Below, one piece after another: positions 56,116-64,000 of a DNA stretch of 64,000 nt. Within the stretch, counting starts at the first letter, position 1. Each line of letters opens with the position of its first letter. This stretch comes from Campylobacter blaseri (GTDB lineage Bacteria; Campylobacterota; Campylobacteria; Campylobacterales; Campylobacteraceae). The DNA lies in contig NZ_CP053841.1 of assembly GCF_013201895.1 (NCBI RefSeq), forward strand, positions 248,001 to 312,000, read 5' to 3'. Below the pieces are notes generated by a model. That model saw only the letters and a list, made by a program, of their open reading frames with translations. It was not told the origin of the DNA and ran no database searches. The position numbers and the translations under genes were made by a program.

Positions 56116-56438
56116 GTATAACAGAGCTTTTAGTAAAAAATAAGATAATTTTTAAAAAAAGCCAAACAATAGAGCTTAAAAGATATACTAAATCTAGAAG
56201 TTTAAGTTCTATTGTTGGAGTTGATTTAAACTCTAGAAATACAATTGTTTTTTCAAGAGAGGCAAAGACAAAATTTCTTAAAAAAGATGCAGAAAGCTTA
56301 GATGGATTGGCTAATGTAGTTTTAAATGATATTAAAGTAATTTGCAGAAGAAAAATCTTTTTTTCTACTTCTGAAATATGTTCAAAAAGTTATGATTTTT
56401 TAAAAGAAAATGGATGGGTTATATATGCTTCTATGTGA
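56112..56438 (+). CDS. Hypothetical protein (108 aa)
   Basis: A basic, soluble-looking protein (SITELLVKNKIIFKKSQTIE, then SSIVGVDLNSRNTIVFSREA). No family was recognised. It overlaps the lipoprotein gene by 4 bp (ATGA) and coaX by 14 bp, so it is translated as part of the operon, which supports it as a real gene. Confidence 0.65.
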   Translation: MSITELLVKNKIIFKKSQTIELKRYTKSRSLSSIVGVDLNSRNTIVFSREAKTKFLKKDAESLDGLANVVLNDIKVICRRKIFFSTSEICSKSYDFLKENGWVIYASM

Positions 56439-57039
56439 TATAGGAAATTTCAGTGCTAAGTTTTATGATAATGGTAAAGCTTATAGTATGGATTTTGAAA
56501 AGCTTAATAATCTTGCTTTTGATAAGAAAGTTTATTTTATCAATGTAAATAAAAATTTTTATCCTAATAGTAGAAAATTTATCAATATAGAGAGCTATTT
56601 TAATTTTGATACCAACTATATAGGATTAGGAGTAGATAGAATAGCAGGATGTTACACAATTAAAGATGGTGTGGTAGTTGATGCTGGAAGTGCAATAACT
56701 ATTGACATAATGAAAGATGGCATGCATTTAGGTGGCTATATAGTGCCAGGCATAAGTAAGCTTTTAAAAAATTATGAAGATATTTCACCTATTTTAAAAA
56801 CCTATTTTAACTCACAAATAAATTTAGATAAAATGCCACAAAAAACTTCAGACGCAATCAATTATGGGATAATTTCACCAATTATACTATCTATACAAAA
56901 TATTTCAAAAGATAAAAATTTATATTTTACTGGAGGAGATGGCAGTTTTTTTGCAAAATTTTTTACAAATAGTATATATGATAAAAATTTAATTTTTAGA
57001 GGAATGCTTAAAGCTATTAAAGAAAAGGAATTATTATGA
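56425..57039 (+). CDS. coaX: Type III pantothenate kinase
   Basis: This 204-residue kinase makes 4'-phosphopantothenate in CoA synthesis. Family motifs are CDIGNFSAKFY at the N-terminus, GVDRIAGCYT, VVDAGSAITID, GGYIVPG and FTGGDG. The start at 56425 (MLLCDIGN) is chosen over 56410 because the family begins there. PanC, an earlier enzyme of the pathway, is coded at 44.7-45.5 kb. It overlaps hisG by 4 bp. Confidence 0.93.
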   Translation: MLLCDIGNFSAKFYDNGKAYSMDFEKLNNLAFDKKVYFINVNKNFYPNSRKFINIESYFNFDTNYIGLGVDRIAGCYTIKDGVVVDAGSAITIDIMKDGMHLGGYIVPGISKLLKNYEDISPILKTYFNSQINLDKMPQKTSDAINYGIISPIILSIQNISKDKNLYFTGGDGSFFAKFFTNSIYDKNLIFRGMLKAIKEKELL

Positions 57040-57644
57040 TAACAATTGCTCTTCCAAAGGGTAGGATAGCAGATGATACTCTTGAGATTTTTGGCAAGAT
57101 ATTTCAAACAGATTTTGAGTTTGAAAATAGAAAATTAGTTATGGAAAAGAATGGGTTTAAATTTTTAGCTGTAAGAAATCAAGATATTCCAACATATGTT
57201 AAAAATGGTGCTGCTGATTTAGGCGTGGTTGGACTTGATGTTCTTGAAGAAAACAGACCAGATGTCTTAAGGCTTTTGGATTTACAAATAGGAAGATGCA
57301 AAGTATGTGTTGGGGTTAGGAATGAGGATAGCCTTAATTGCACAAATCCAGATCTAAAAATAGCAACTAAAATGCCAAATATAACAAGAGATTATTTCTC
57401 TTCAAAGGCTATAGCTGTAAGCGTTATAAAGTTGTATGGTTCGATAGAATTAGCTCCTCTAATAGGGCTAAGCGATGCTATAGTAGATGTAGTTGAAACT
57501 GGAGCTACAATGAAGCAAAATGGATTAAAAGTGGCTGAAACAATCATGGAAAGTTCAGCCTATTTAATATCAAATAAAAATAGCTTTATCATTAAAAGAG
57601 AAGAAATATTAAGTTTATATAATAAAATTTATAAAGTCTTATAG
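57036..57644 (+). CDS. hisG: ATP phosphoribosyltransferase, short form
   Basis: This 202-residue enzyme catalyses the first step of histidine synthesis. Motifs: IALPKGRIADDTLEIF at the N-terminus, ADLGVVGLDVLEE, VDVVETGATMKQNG. The protein lacks the C-terminal regulatory domain of the long form, so it is the short type, which needs a HisZ partner; no HisZ is in the window. It ends 6 bp inside the convergent LysR gene. Confidence 0.93.
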   Translation: MITIALPKGRIADDTLEIFGKIFQTDFEFENRKLVMEKNGFKFLAVRNQDIPTYVKNGAADLGVVGLDVLEENRPDVLRLLDLQIGRCKVCVGVRNEDSLNCTNPDLKIATKMPNITRDYFSSKAIAVSVIKLYGSIELAPLIGLSDAIVDVVETGATMKQNGLKVAETIMESSAYLISNKNSFIIKREEILSLYNKIYKVL

Positions 57645-58526
57645 TGTAAGTTCGTCATACCTTGTTTTTATTTTATTTAATAAACTTTCTGTTATATCCA
57701 TAAACCGGCTATTTTTATCTTTATCTTTAGCATGTGCAAGATATAAATTTCTAGTAAAACTCACATCTTTAAGTTTAACTTCATAAAGGCCATTTCCAAG
57801 CTCACATTTTAGTGCAAATTTTGGTAAACATGTAAAAAGATCGTTATTTCTGACACTTCTTTTTATAGCCTCAGTAGAACTAAGTTCTAAAACAATATTA
57901 AGATGTGTGTTTTTCGGTAAATTTTTAAATAGTATATTTCTTGTTCCAGAGCCTTTTTCTCTAATTATCCAATCTTTTTTAGCAATTTCTTCTACGTTAA
58001 AAGTTTTTCCTTCAAGCTCTTTGTTTCCTGTTACTATGATTAGTTCATCTTTGCAAATTTTTGTAAAAGTTACATCTTTGTCTATGATATCATCTTCTAC
58101 AAGACCTATATCACAAACATTATTTTTAATACATTGAATAATCTCCTCTGTATTTTGAATCTTAACATTTAAATTTGTATCAGGGCTATTTTTAATTAAG
58201 TCACTAAGAAGCCAAGGAAGCAAGTAGTTGCCTATATTTTGACTTGAAGCTATAAAAATATCATACATGCTGGCATTTCTCATATTCCTTTGTATCTCTA
58301 AAACTCTATTGTAAATAGGGGTAATCGAGTTTAAAAATGCTTTTCCTCTTTCGTTTATAATGATACTTTTACCTTTTCTATCAAATAAATTCCCACCTAG
58401 GGATTTTTCAAGATTTTTTATGGCGATAGACATTGCTGATTGAGATATTCCAAAATGTTCAGAGCATTCACTGATTTGCTTTAGCTCACAAACCTTTAGA
58501 AAATATTCTATTTGTTTTAATGTCAT
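57639..58526 (-). CDS. LysR-family regulator (YeiE-like)
   Basis: This 295-residue protein has an N-terminal winged helix (LKQIEYFLKVCELKQISECSEHFGISQ; split) and a binding-protein-type effector domain. It is divergent from a YeiH-type gene with 126 bp between, an arrangement often seen for YeiE-YeiH. That placement, not the residues, suggests that it controls that transporter. Confidence 0.85.
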   Translation of the reverse strand: MTLKQIEYFLKVCELKQISECSEHFGISQSAMSIAIKNLEKSLGGNLFDRKGKSIIINERGKAFLNSITPIYNRVLEIQRNMRNASMYDIFIASSQNIGNYLLPWLLSDLIKNSPDTNLNVKIQNTEEIIQCIKNNVCDIGLVEDDIIDKDVTFTKICKDELIIVTGNKELEGKTFNVEEIAKKDWIIREKGSGTRNILFKNLPKNTHLNIVLELSSTEAIKRSVRNNDLFTCLPKFALKCELGNGLYEVKLKDVSFTRNLYLAHAKDKDKNSRFMDITESLLNKIKTRYDELTL

Positions 58527-58652
58527 CTTGTTTCCTTAATAAATTTTTATTATATTTATAATTATATCAAAATTTTTTTATACTTTTTTATTAAACTTTT
58601 TGATATAATACGGATTTTTAATATAAAAAAGCATATAAGAGAAGAGATATTT

Positions 58653-59735
58653 ATGAAAAAATTAAAATCAAAAGTTAGAAAAAAATTATTTAAGAAAAAG
58701 CCCATATCTACCAAAATTAGGCTTCAGGCGTGGACAATTTTAATATTAATGGCGTTATTTTCCATTTTTTTATCATATGTAAAGCCATTTTTAGCTTTAC
58801 ATATTTCTCCATTAATTATTGCTGTAGTTTTAGGATCTTTTTTTGGGAATATTGCACATAAACAGACAAAGATTATTGAAAAAACAAAAATATCTAAATT
58901 TGCAACTAAAGAAATTCTTAGATTAGGGATAGTACTTTATGGTTTTAAAATAACTTTAAATGATATAGCACATGTTGGCATTACAGGATTAATTTTTGCT
59001 TGTTTTATGGTTTTTTCAACATTTTTTATAGGACAATTTATAGGACAACTCATAGGGCTTGATAAAAAAAGCTCGATTTTAATTAGCTCTGGAAGTTCAA
59101 TTTGTGGTGCAGCTGCGGTTTTGGCTACAGAAAGCATAGTTAAAGGGGGCGGTGAAAAAACGGCTATTGCAGTTTGCACCGTTGTAATTTTTGGAACCTT
59201 TGGAATGTTTGCATATCCGATGATTTACAAATGGGGTATTTTAGACTTTAGTGGAGTTGAGATGGGGTTTTTAATAGGCGGAACACTTCATGAGGTAGCA
59301 CATGTGGTTGCTGCTGGTTCTGGTGTTGGAGGCGATGCAGCAGATACATCTGTAATTATAAAGATGATTAGAGTTTTAATGTTAGTTCCATTTTTATTAA
59401 TGCTTACAATTTTTAGCGGCTCTTTGGTTGCAGATGGTAAACATCATAGTAAAAAGATAAAAAACAGCATTCCATATTTTGCTATATGGTTTTTAGTTGT
59501 TGTGGTTTTTGGCTCATTTTTACCAGAATACATTAGAAAAAGCATTTTACCAATTATGAATTTCATAGATATGCTTTTATTAAGTGTGGCAATGTTGGCA
59601 CTTGGTTTGGGAATTAGGAAAAAAGTTTTAATGAATGCAGGTAAAAAGCCATTTATACTAGCATTAGTGCTTGCTATATGGCTTTTTGTTGGTGGGTATT
59701 TAGCAGTGTCTTTTTTACTAAAATTTTTAAATTAA
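58653..59735 (+). CDS. YeiH-family (UPF0324) membrane protein, putative sulfate exporter
   Basis: This 360-residue protein has about ten hydrophobic segments and the family motifs GIVLYGFKITLNDI, SGSSICGAAAVLA and GGTLHEVAHVVAAG. The substrate is uncertain (the family is annotated as a putative sulfate/sulfite exporter). A LysR regulator is divergent from it. The basic N-terminus (KSKVRKKLFKKK) is cytoplasmic. Its end overlaps the nadD-rsfS ORF by 4 bp. Confidence 0.85.
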   Translation: MKKLKSKVRKKLFKKKPISTKIRLQAWTILILMALFSIFLSYVKPFLALHISPLIIAVVLGSFFGNIAHKQTKIIEKTKISKFATKEILRLGIVLYGFKITLNDIAHVGITGLIFACFMVFSTFFIGQFIGQLIGLDKKSSILISSGSSICGAAAVLATESIVKGGGEKTAIAVCTVVIFGTFGMFAYPMIYKWGILDFSGVEMGFLIGGTLHEVAHVVAAGSGVGGDAADTSVIIKMIRVLMLVPFLLMLTIFSGSLVADGKHHSKKIKNSIPYFAIWFLVVVVFGSFLPEYIRKSILPIMNFIDMLLLSVAMLALGLGIRKKVLMNAGKKPFILALVLAIWLFVGGYLAVSFLLKFLN

Positions 59736-60583
59736 TATATTTTTTTAAGTTTTGATAGAAAATCTTCTATATTATATCTATCTCTATAGCTTTGGCTCAT
59801 TAGATGAATTATTATATCTCCTAAATCTATAACAGTCCAGTCATCGCTATTTTCTATACTTAAAAACTCCTCGCCTTTTAAGGATTTTTTTAAATCATCT
59901 ACCAATGAAAGTGCATGCCTTCCTGTAAGTGTTGTAGCAATAACCACAAATTTTGCTATATATTCACCACCGCTCATATCTATAACTTCAACATTTTCAG
60001 ATTTTTTATCTTCTAAAATTTTAGCTATATTTTCAACTCTATTGTTCATTTTTTTCCTTTTGTAAAATTGTATTACATCATTTTTTATTAAATTTGGAAT
60101 CCCTGTAAAATTTCCATTTCTAATTTTTGTAGATGAGATATTAACATTTAAATTTATTTTTTGCAAATTTAATGGAACTTTTATGGCATCTCTTGTTGCT
60201 ACAACAAATTTTACAAGTTTTTTTAACTCATCAAACCTATGCCATTTTTCTAAATTTTCCAAATTATCAGCACCTATTATTAAAAACAAATTTGAAATTT
60301 CATATGTCTTATGAATTTGTAAAACTGTTTCTATTGTAGCAACTGCTCTATTTTGTCTAATTTCATAATCAAAAATTTCAACTTTTTCTAAATTTGCCCA
60401 AAGAGTTTTAATCCATTCTAGCCTCAAATTTGGTGGAGCAAAAAAGCTATTTTTAAAAGGATTTATAAAAGTTGGAACTATAAAAAGTCTATCAATATCC
60501 AATGTATTTAAAACCTTTTTTATAATTTCATTGTGTCCATTGTGTGGTGGGTCAAAACTGCCACCAAATATCGCTATATTCAT
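59732..60583 (-). CDS. nadD: Nicotinate-nucleotide adenylyltransferase fused to ribosomal silencing factor RsfS
   Basis: This 283-residue ORF is made of two domains. Residues 1-about 176 are NadD: GGSFDPPHNGHNEI, then IGADNLENLEKWH and ISSTKIRNG, making nicotinate adenine dinucleotide for NAD synthesis. Residues about 179-283 are RsfS: VIDMSGGEYIAKFVVIATTL, SDDWTVIDLGDIIIHLM, RDRYNIEDF, which blocks ribosomal subunit joining in starvation. There is no stop between them. An internal ATG (60047-60049) with AAAGGA upstream would let RsfS also be made alone. Confidence 0.9.
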   Translation of the reverse strand: MNIAIFGGSFDPPHNGHNEIIKKVLNTLDIDRLFIVPTFINPFKNSFFAPPNLRLEWIKTLWANLEKVEIFDYEIRQNRAVATIETVLQIHKTYEISNLFLIIGADNLENLEKWHRFDELKKLVKFVVATRDAIKVPLNLQKINLNVNISSTKIRNGNFTGIPNLIKNDVIQFYKRKKMNNRVENIAKILEDKKSENVEVIDMSGGEYIAKFVVIATTLTGRHALSLVDDLKKSLKGEEFLSIENSDDWTVIDLGDIIIHLMSQSYRDRYNIEDFLSKLKKIY

Positions 60584-60645
60584 TTTAATCTTTTTTAACC
60601 TTAATTTTAGTAGAATTAGTAAATTATACCCAAAAGGAGATTAAT

Positions 60646-61650
60646 ATGGCACTAAAAGTTGCTATTAATGGTTTTGGACGCATTGGAAGATGTGTGGCAA
60701 GAATTATTTCAAACAGAGACGACATAGAGATTGTTGCTATAAATGATACAGCAAAAAGAGATATAACTAGATATTTGTTGCAATACGACACAGTCCATGG
60801 TGAGTTTAATAAAAAAGTTGAAGTTATTGATGAAAATAATATAAGCATAGATGGCAAACAAATTCCAGTTTTTTCTACAAGAGATCCAAAAGAGCTGAAA
60901 TTTAAAGAGTGTGGAGCACAAGCGGTTATAGAATGCACCGGAGCATTTTTAACACAAGAAGCATGCAAGCCATATATTGATATGGGTATTGATTTGGTTG
61001 TAATGAGTGCACCTGCAAAAGATGATACTCCTACTTTTGTAGTTGGGGTAAATCACACTGAGTATAAGGGTCAAAACATTATTTCAAACGCAAGTTGCAC
61101 TACAAACTGTCTTGCTCCAGTAGCTAAAGTTTTAAATGATAAATTTGGCATAGAAAAAGGACTTGTTACGACAGTTCATGCATACACTGCATCACAAAAT
61201 TTACTAGATGTAAAGGCAAAAGACTTTAGGAAAAGCAGAGCTGCTGCTCAAAATATAATTCCAACAACAACAGGTGCAGCAAAGGCGATTAGCTTAGTAA
61301 TTCCTAGTTTAAAAGGAAAGATGAATGGATTAGCGCTTAGAGTTCCTGTGCCAAATGTCTCAATGGTGGATTTAACAGCTACTTTCAAAAAAGATGTTAG
61401 TCTTGAAGAGATTAACCTTGCTTTTAAAGAGTATGAAGATGGGGCTATGAAGGGAATTTTGCTACTAGACTATGATAAAAGGGTTTCTAGTGATTTTATA
61501 GGAAGTTCTTACTCAAGCATAGTTGCACAAGATATGACTCAGATTATTGAGAAAAATATGGTTAAAGTGTTATCGTGGTATGACAATGAATGGGGCTATA
61601 GCTCAAGACTTGTTGATTTAACCGTTTATGCACTTAATAATAGGGGTTAG
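60646..61650 (+). CDS. gapA: Glyceraldehyde-3-phosphate dehydrogenase
   Basis: This 334-residue enzyme oxidises glyceraldehyde-3-phosphate. NAD-fold start is [14 protein letters not shown]; the active-site Cys is in [28 protein letters not shown] is the C-terminal signature. Full length, and ATG with AAAGGAG. It heads gapA-pgk-tpiA and is divergent from the nadD-rsfS ORF. Confidence 0.97.
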   Translation: MALKVAINGFGRIGRCVARIISNRDDIEIVAINDTAKRDITRYLLQYDTVHGEFNKKVEVIDENNISIDGKQIPVFSTRDPKELKFKECGAQAVIECTGAFLTQEACKPYIDMGIDLVVMSAPAKDDTPTFVVGVNHTEYKGQNIISNASCTTNCLAPVAKVLNDKFGIEKGLVTTVHAYTASQNLLDVKAKDFRKSRAAAQNIIPTTTGAAKAISLVIPSLKGKMNGLALRVPVPNVSMVDLTATFKKDVSLEEINLAFKEYEDGAMKGILLLDYDKRVSSDFIGSSYSSIVAQDMTQIIEKNMVKVLSWYDNEWGYSSRLVDLTVYALNNRG

Positions 61651-61652
61651 GT

Positions 61653-62864
61653 ATGGATAATGAAATTTTATTTATTAAAGATTTAGAGCTTAAAAAAGGT
61701 TCAAAAGTATTTATAAGATGTGATTTTAATGTTCCTATGGATGAGTTTAGAAATATTACTGATGATAGAAGAATTCGCTCAGCCATTGCTACCATTAGGT
61801 ATTGTTTAGATGAGGGTTGTAGTGTAATTTTAACAAGTCATTTGGGAAGACCTAAAAATGGTTATGAAGATAGTTTATCACTAGAGCCTGTTTCTAAAAG
61901 ACTATCTCGTTTAATTAAAAGAGATGTTAAATTTGTAAAAGATATAGTTGGCGAACTTGCAAAAGATGCAGTTAGTAAGTTAAAACCAGGTGAGATTTTA
62001 CTTTTAGACAATTTAAGATTTGAAAAGGGTGAGACAAAAGATAGTGATGAGTTTGCACAAAAATTAGCCTCTTTTGGGGATTATTTTATAAATGATGCCT
62101 TTGGAGTTTGCCATAGGGCTCATGCCTCTGTTCATGCTATAACTAAGTATTTTGATGAAGAGCATAAAGCAGCTGGGTTTTTACTAAAAAAAGAGATTGA
62201 ATTTGCTAGAAATTTAATTAAAAAACCAATTCGTCCATTTGTTGCAATAGTTGGGGGAAGCAAGGTTAGTGGAAAGCTTCAAGCACTTAAAAATTTACTT
62301 CCAAAAGTTGACAAATTAATTATTGGTGGGGGTATGGCTTTTACATTTTTAAAAGCTGTTGGTTATGAGATAGGAAATTCACTTTTAGAAGAGGATTTGA
62401 TAGAAGAGGCTTTAAATATCTTAAGAAAAGGCAAAGAGCTTGGAGTTAAAATTTATCTTCCTGTTGATGCAATTGTAGCTCCTGTTTTCTCAGAAGATAG
62501 TGTTATGAAATATGTTACCGTTCAAGAGATTCCAAAAGATTGGATGGCATTAGATATTGGACCTGCAACTGTTACGCTTTTTAAAGAGGCGATTGATGAT
62601 GCTCAAACTATTTGGTGGAATGGTCCAATGGGTGTTTTTGAGATGGAAAAATTTGCAAGAGGAAGCTTTAGAATAAGTCACGCAGTTGCTGAGAGTAATG
62701 CTATGACGGTTGTTGGAGGTGGAGATACGGCTGATGTTGTAGCAAGGGCTGGAGATCAAGAAGAGATTACTTTTATATCAACTGGCGGTGGTGCAAGTTT
62801 GGAACTTATTGAAGGGAAAGAACTCCCTGGCGTTAGAGTGCTATTAAAAAAGGATTTAGATTGA
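61653..62864 (+). CDS. pgk: Phosphoglycerate kinase
   Basis: This 403-residue two-domain kinase makes 3-phosphoglycerate and [40 protein letters not shown] and the nucleotide part with [13 protein letters not shown] are visible. It follows gapA by 2 bp and overlaps tpiA by 4 bp. Confidence 0.97.
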   Translation: MDNEILFIKDLELKKGSKVFIRCDFNVPMDEFRNITDDRRIRSAIATIRYCLDEGCSVILTSHLGRPKNGYEDSLSLEPVSKRLSRLIKRDVKFVKDIVGELAKDAVSKLKPGEILLLDNLRFEKGETKDSDEFAQKLASFGDYFINDAFGVCHRAHASVHAITKYFDEEHKAAGFLLKKEIEFARNLIKKPIRPFVAIVGGSKVSGKLQALKNLLPKVDKLIIGGGMAFTFLKAVGYEIGNSLLEEDLIEEALNILRKGKELGVKIYLPVDAIVAPVFSEDSVMKYVTVQEIPKDWMALDIGPATVTLFKEAIDDAQTIWWNGPMGVFEMEKFARGSFRISHAVAESNAMTVVGGGDTADVVARAGDQEEITFISTGGGASLELIEGKELPGVRVLLKKDLD

Positions 62865-63544
62865 TTTTTATGGCGAATTTAAAATGCAACCATACAAGAA
62901 AAAGCTTTGAAGAGTATGCTCAAATTTTAGATGAGAGTTTAAAAGATGAAAATGTTTTTGTATTTCCACCAAGTAGTGCATTTTTAGAAGGTAGTTTTAA
63001 ATTCAAACAAGCCGCTCAAAATTTCTATCCAGCTAAAAATGGCTCTTTTACAGGAGAAATCGGACAAGATATGCTCGATGAGTTTGATATAAAAACAGTT
63101 CTTATAGGACATAGTGAAAGAAGAGCAATTGGAGAAAGCGAAGAGCAACTGAAGGCTAAATTTGAGTATGCAAAAAAAGAGGGCTTTAAAATAGTTTATT
63201 GCATAGGCGAAAATGAAGAAATTTTTGAAAAAGGGAAGACAAAAGAGTTTTTAAAATCTCAACTTGAAAATATTGATTTAGATTATGAAAATTTAATAAT
63301 TGCGTATGAGCCTATTTGGGCTATTGGGACAGGTAAAACTGCAAGTAGTGAGATAATTAATGATGTGTTAAATTATATTAGAAATTTTAGCAAATCTTCG
63401 CTTTTATATGGTGGTAGTGTAAATGAAAAAAATATAGCTACGATTTCTAAAATTAAAAATTGTAGCGGTGTTTTGGTTGGAACTGCTAGCTGGGATGCAA
63501 AGGCATTTTTAAAACTTATAAATTCTGCTAAAGAGATGATATGA
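62861..63544 (+). CDS. tpiA: Triosephosphate isomerase
   Basis: This 227-residue TIM barrel interconverts the triose phosphates. The substrate Lys is in [10 protein letters not shown], the catalytic His in [11 protein letters not shown], the catalytic Glu in [11 protein letters not shown], and GGSVNEKN binds phosphate. The TTG at 62861 with AAGGA is preferred over an ATG at 62870. It is slightly short, as in Campylobacter. Confidence 0.95.
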   Translation: MIFMANLKCNHTRKSFEEYAQILDESLKDENVFVFPPSSAFLEGSFKFKQAAQNFYPAKNGSFTGEIGQDMLDEFDIKTVLIGHSERRAIGESEEQLKAKFEYAKKEGFKIVYCIGENEEIFEKGKTKEFLKSQLENIDLDYENLIIAYEPIWAIGTGKTASSEIINDVLNYIRNFSKSSLLYGGSVNEKNIATISKIKNCSGVLVGTASWDAKAFLKLINSAKEMI

Positions 63545-64000
63545 ATAAGAATTTAATTTTTGTATTTGATTGTGAAACAGTGCCTGATAGTGATACTTTA
63601 AGAAAAGTTTTTGGTTATGAGGGTAGTGATTTAGAAGTTGCTATTAAGGCTCAAAATGAGCAAGAGGAGAAAACCGGAAGCTCTTTTTTACCAGTTTGTT
63701 TTCATAAAGTTGTAGCAATTAGTGCTGTTGTGGCTGATGAGTTTGGAAGATTTTTGCGTGTTAGCACTATGGAAGCAAGTAGTGAAAAAGAAATTATTAG
63801 TAAATTTTTAACATTTTTAAACTCTTTTAATCCAAAGCTTATTAGCTTTAATGGAAGAGGTTTTGATTTGCCAATGCTTATGATTAGGGCTATGAAATAC
63901 AATCTTAGTTGCCCTGCATATTATGATATGGAAGATAAAATTACAAACAAAAATAAATGGGAAAATTATAGACAAAGATATAGTGATAAATTTCATATAG
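63541..64000 (+). CDS. Predicted 3'-5' exonuclease related to PolB family, N-terminal part
   Basis: The ATG overlaps the tpiA stop (ATGA), and the frame is open to the end of the window (about 153 residues seen). LIFVFDCETVPDSDTL carries the DxE exonuclease I motif, and PKLISFNGRGFDLPML the exonuclease II motif. This matches the PolB-like 3'-5' exonuclease family (PF10108-type). The 3' end lies outside the window. Confidence 0.85.
   Translation, partial: MNKNLIFVFDCETVPDSDTLRKVFGYEGSDLEVAIKAQNEQEEKTGSSFLPVCFHKVVAISAVVADEFGRFLRVSTMEASSEKEIISKFLTFLNSFNPKLISFNGRGFDLPMLMIRAMKYNLSCPAYYDMEDKITNKNKWENYRQRYSDKFHI

Noticed and set aside
1-64000. CRISPR arrays, rRNA, complete insertion sequences and poly-G/C phase-variation tracts
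   Set aside because: None was seen on reading through the window; a repeat-finding program was not available.

Overview
The window reads as a low-G+C epsilonproteobacterial chromosome, most probably a Campylobacter species outside the jejuni/coli group. The supporting signs are the AT-rich sequence, frequent TTG starts, and housekeeping order I recall from Campylobacter: mraY-murD / gpmI-fabG-acpP-fabF-accA; HP0268-like-miaB; glyA-lysS-fur-cvpA-gatC; gapA-pgk-tpiA. No species can be assigned from sequence alone.

Layout. (1) 1-669: 3' end of an AEC-family permease. (2) 732-12.4 kb: a periplasmic anaerobic-respiration locus. It has four paralogous Tat-exported flavoprotein reductase subunits, one tetrahaem cytochrome, one NapC/NrfH-type quinol dehydrogenase, a LysR regulator and a TonB-dependent receptor. 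Three of the four flavoproteins have a matching promoter with LysR-like half-sites at the same place; the fourth sits behind one of those three. (3) 12.4-29.2 kb: cell wall, glycolysis and fatty-acid genes, a cytochrome c, a methyltransferase behind a Fur-like site, rho, dnaX, nusA, miaB and an acyltransferase, with tRNA-Phe and tRNA-Lys. (4) 29.2-34.5 kb: an accessory region next to tRNA-Lys. It has two related small membrane-protein genes (one frameshifted), small ORFs, a degenerate tRNA 3' end, a tight three-gene operon (exported OB-fold protein, TctA-family permease, membrane-anchored staphylococcal-type nuclease) and a decayed ACT-domain gene. (5) 34.5-40.8 kb: cyclophilin, then a molybdate/tungstate locus (ModE-like, ModA, Mop protein, ModB, ModC, second ModA and ModB, ModD) with a ModE-like palindrome in front. 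(6) 40.8-64 kb: NosL, tilS, rimO, panC, prfB, aroE, a SPOR protein, glyA, lysS, fur, CvpA, PilT, gatC, a YfgM/BamB-like pair, coaX, hisG, a LysR-YeiH pair, a fused NadD-RsfS ORF, gapA-pgk-tpiA and the start of a 3'-5' exonuclease.

How it fits together. The NapC-type protein should pass menaquinol electrons to the small tetrahaem cytochrome, and this could feed several interchangeable flavoprotein reductases for different organic acceptors. The Mod locus fits an organism that depends on molybdo- or tungsto-enzymes. The most unusual candidate is the nuclease/permease/OB-fold operon, which looks like a nucleic-acid processing or uptake module; that function is inference only.
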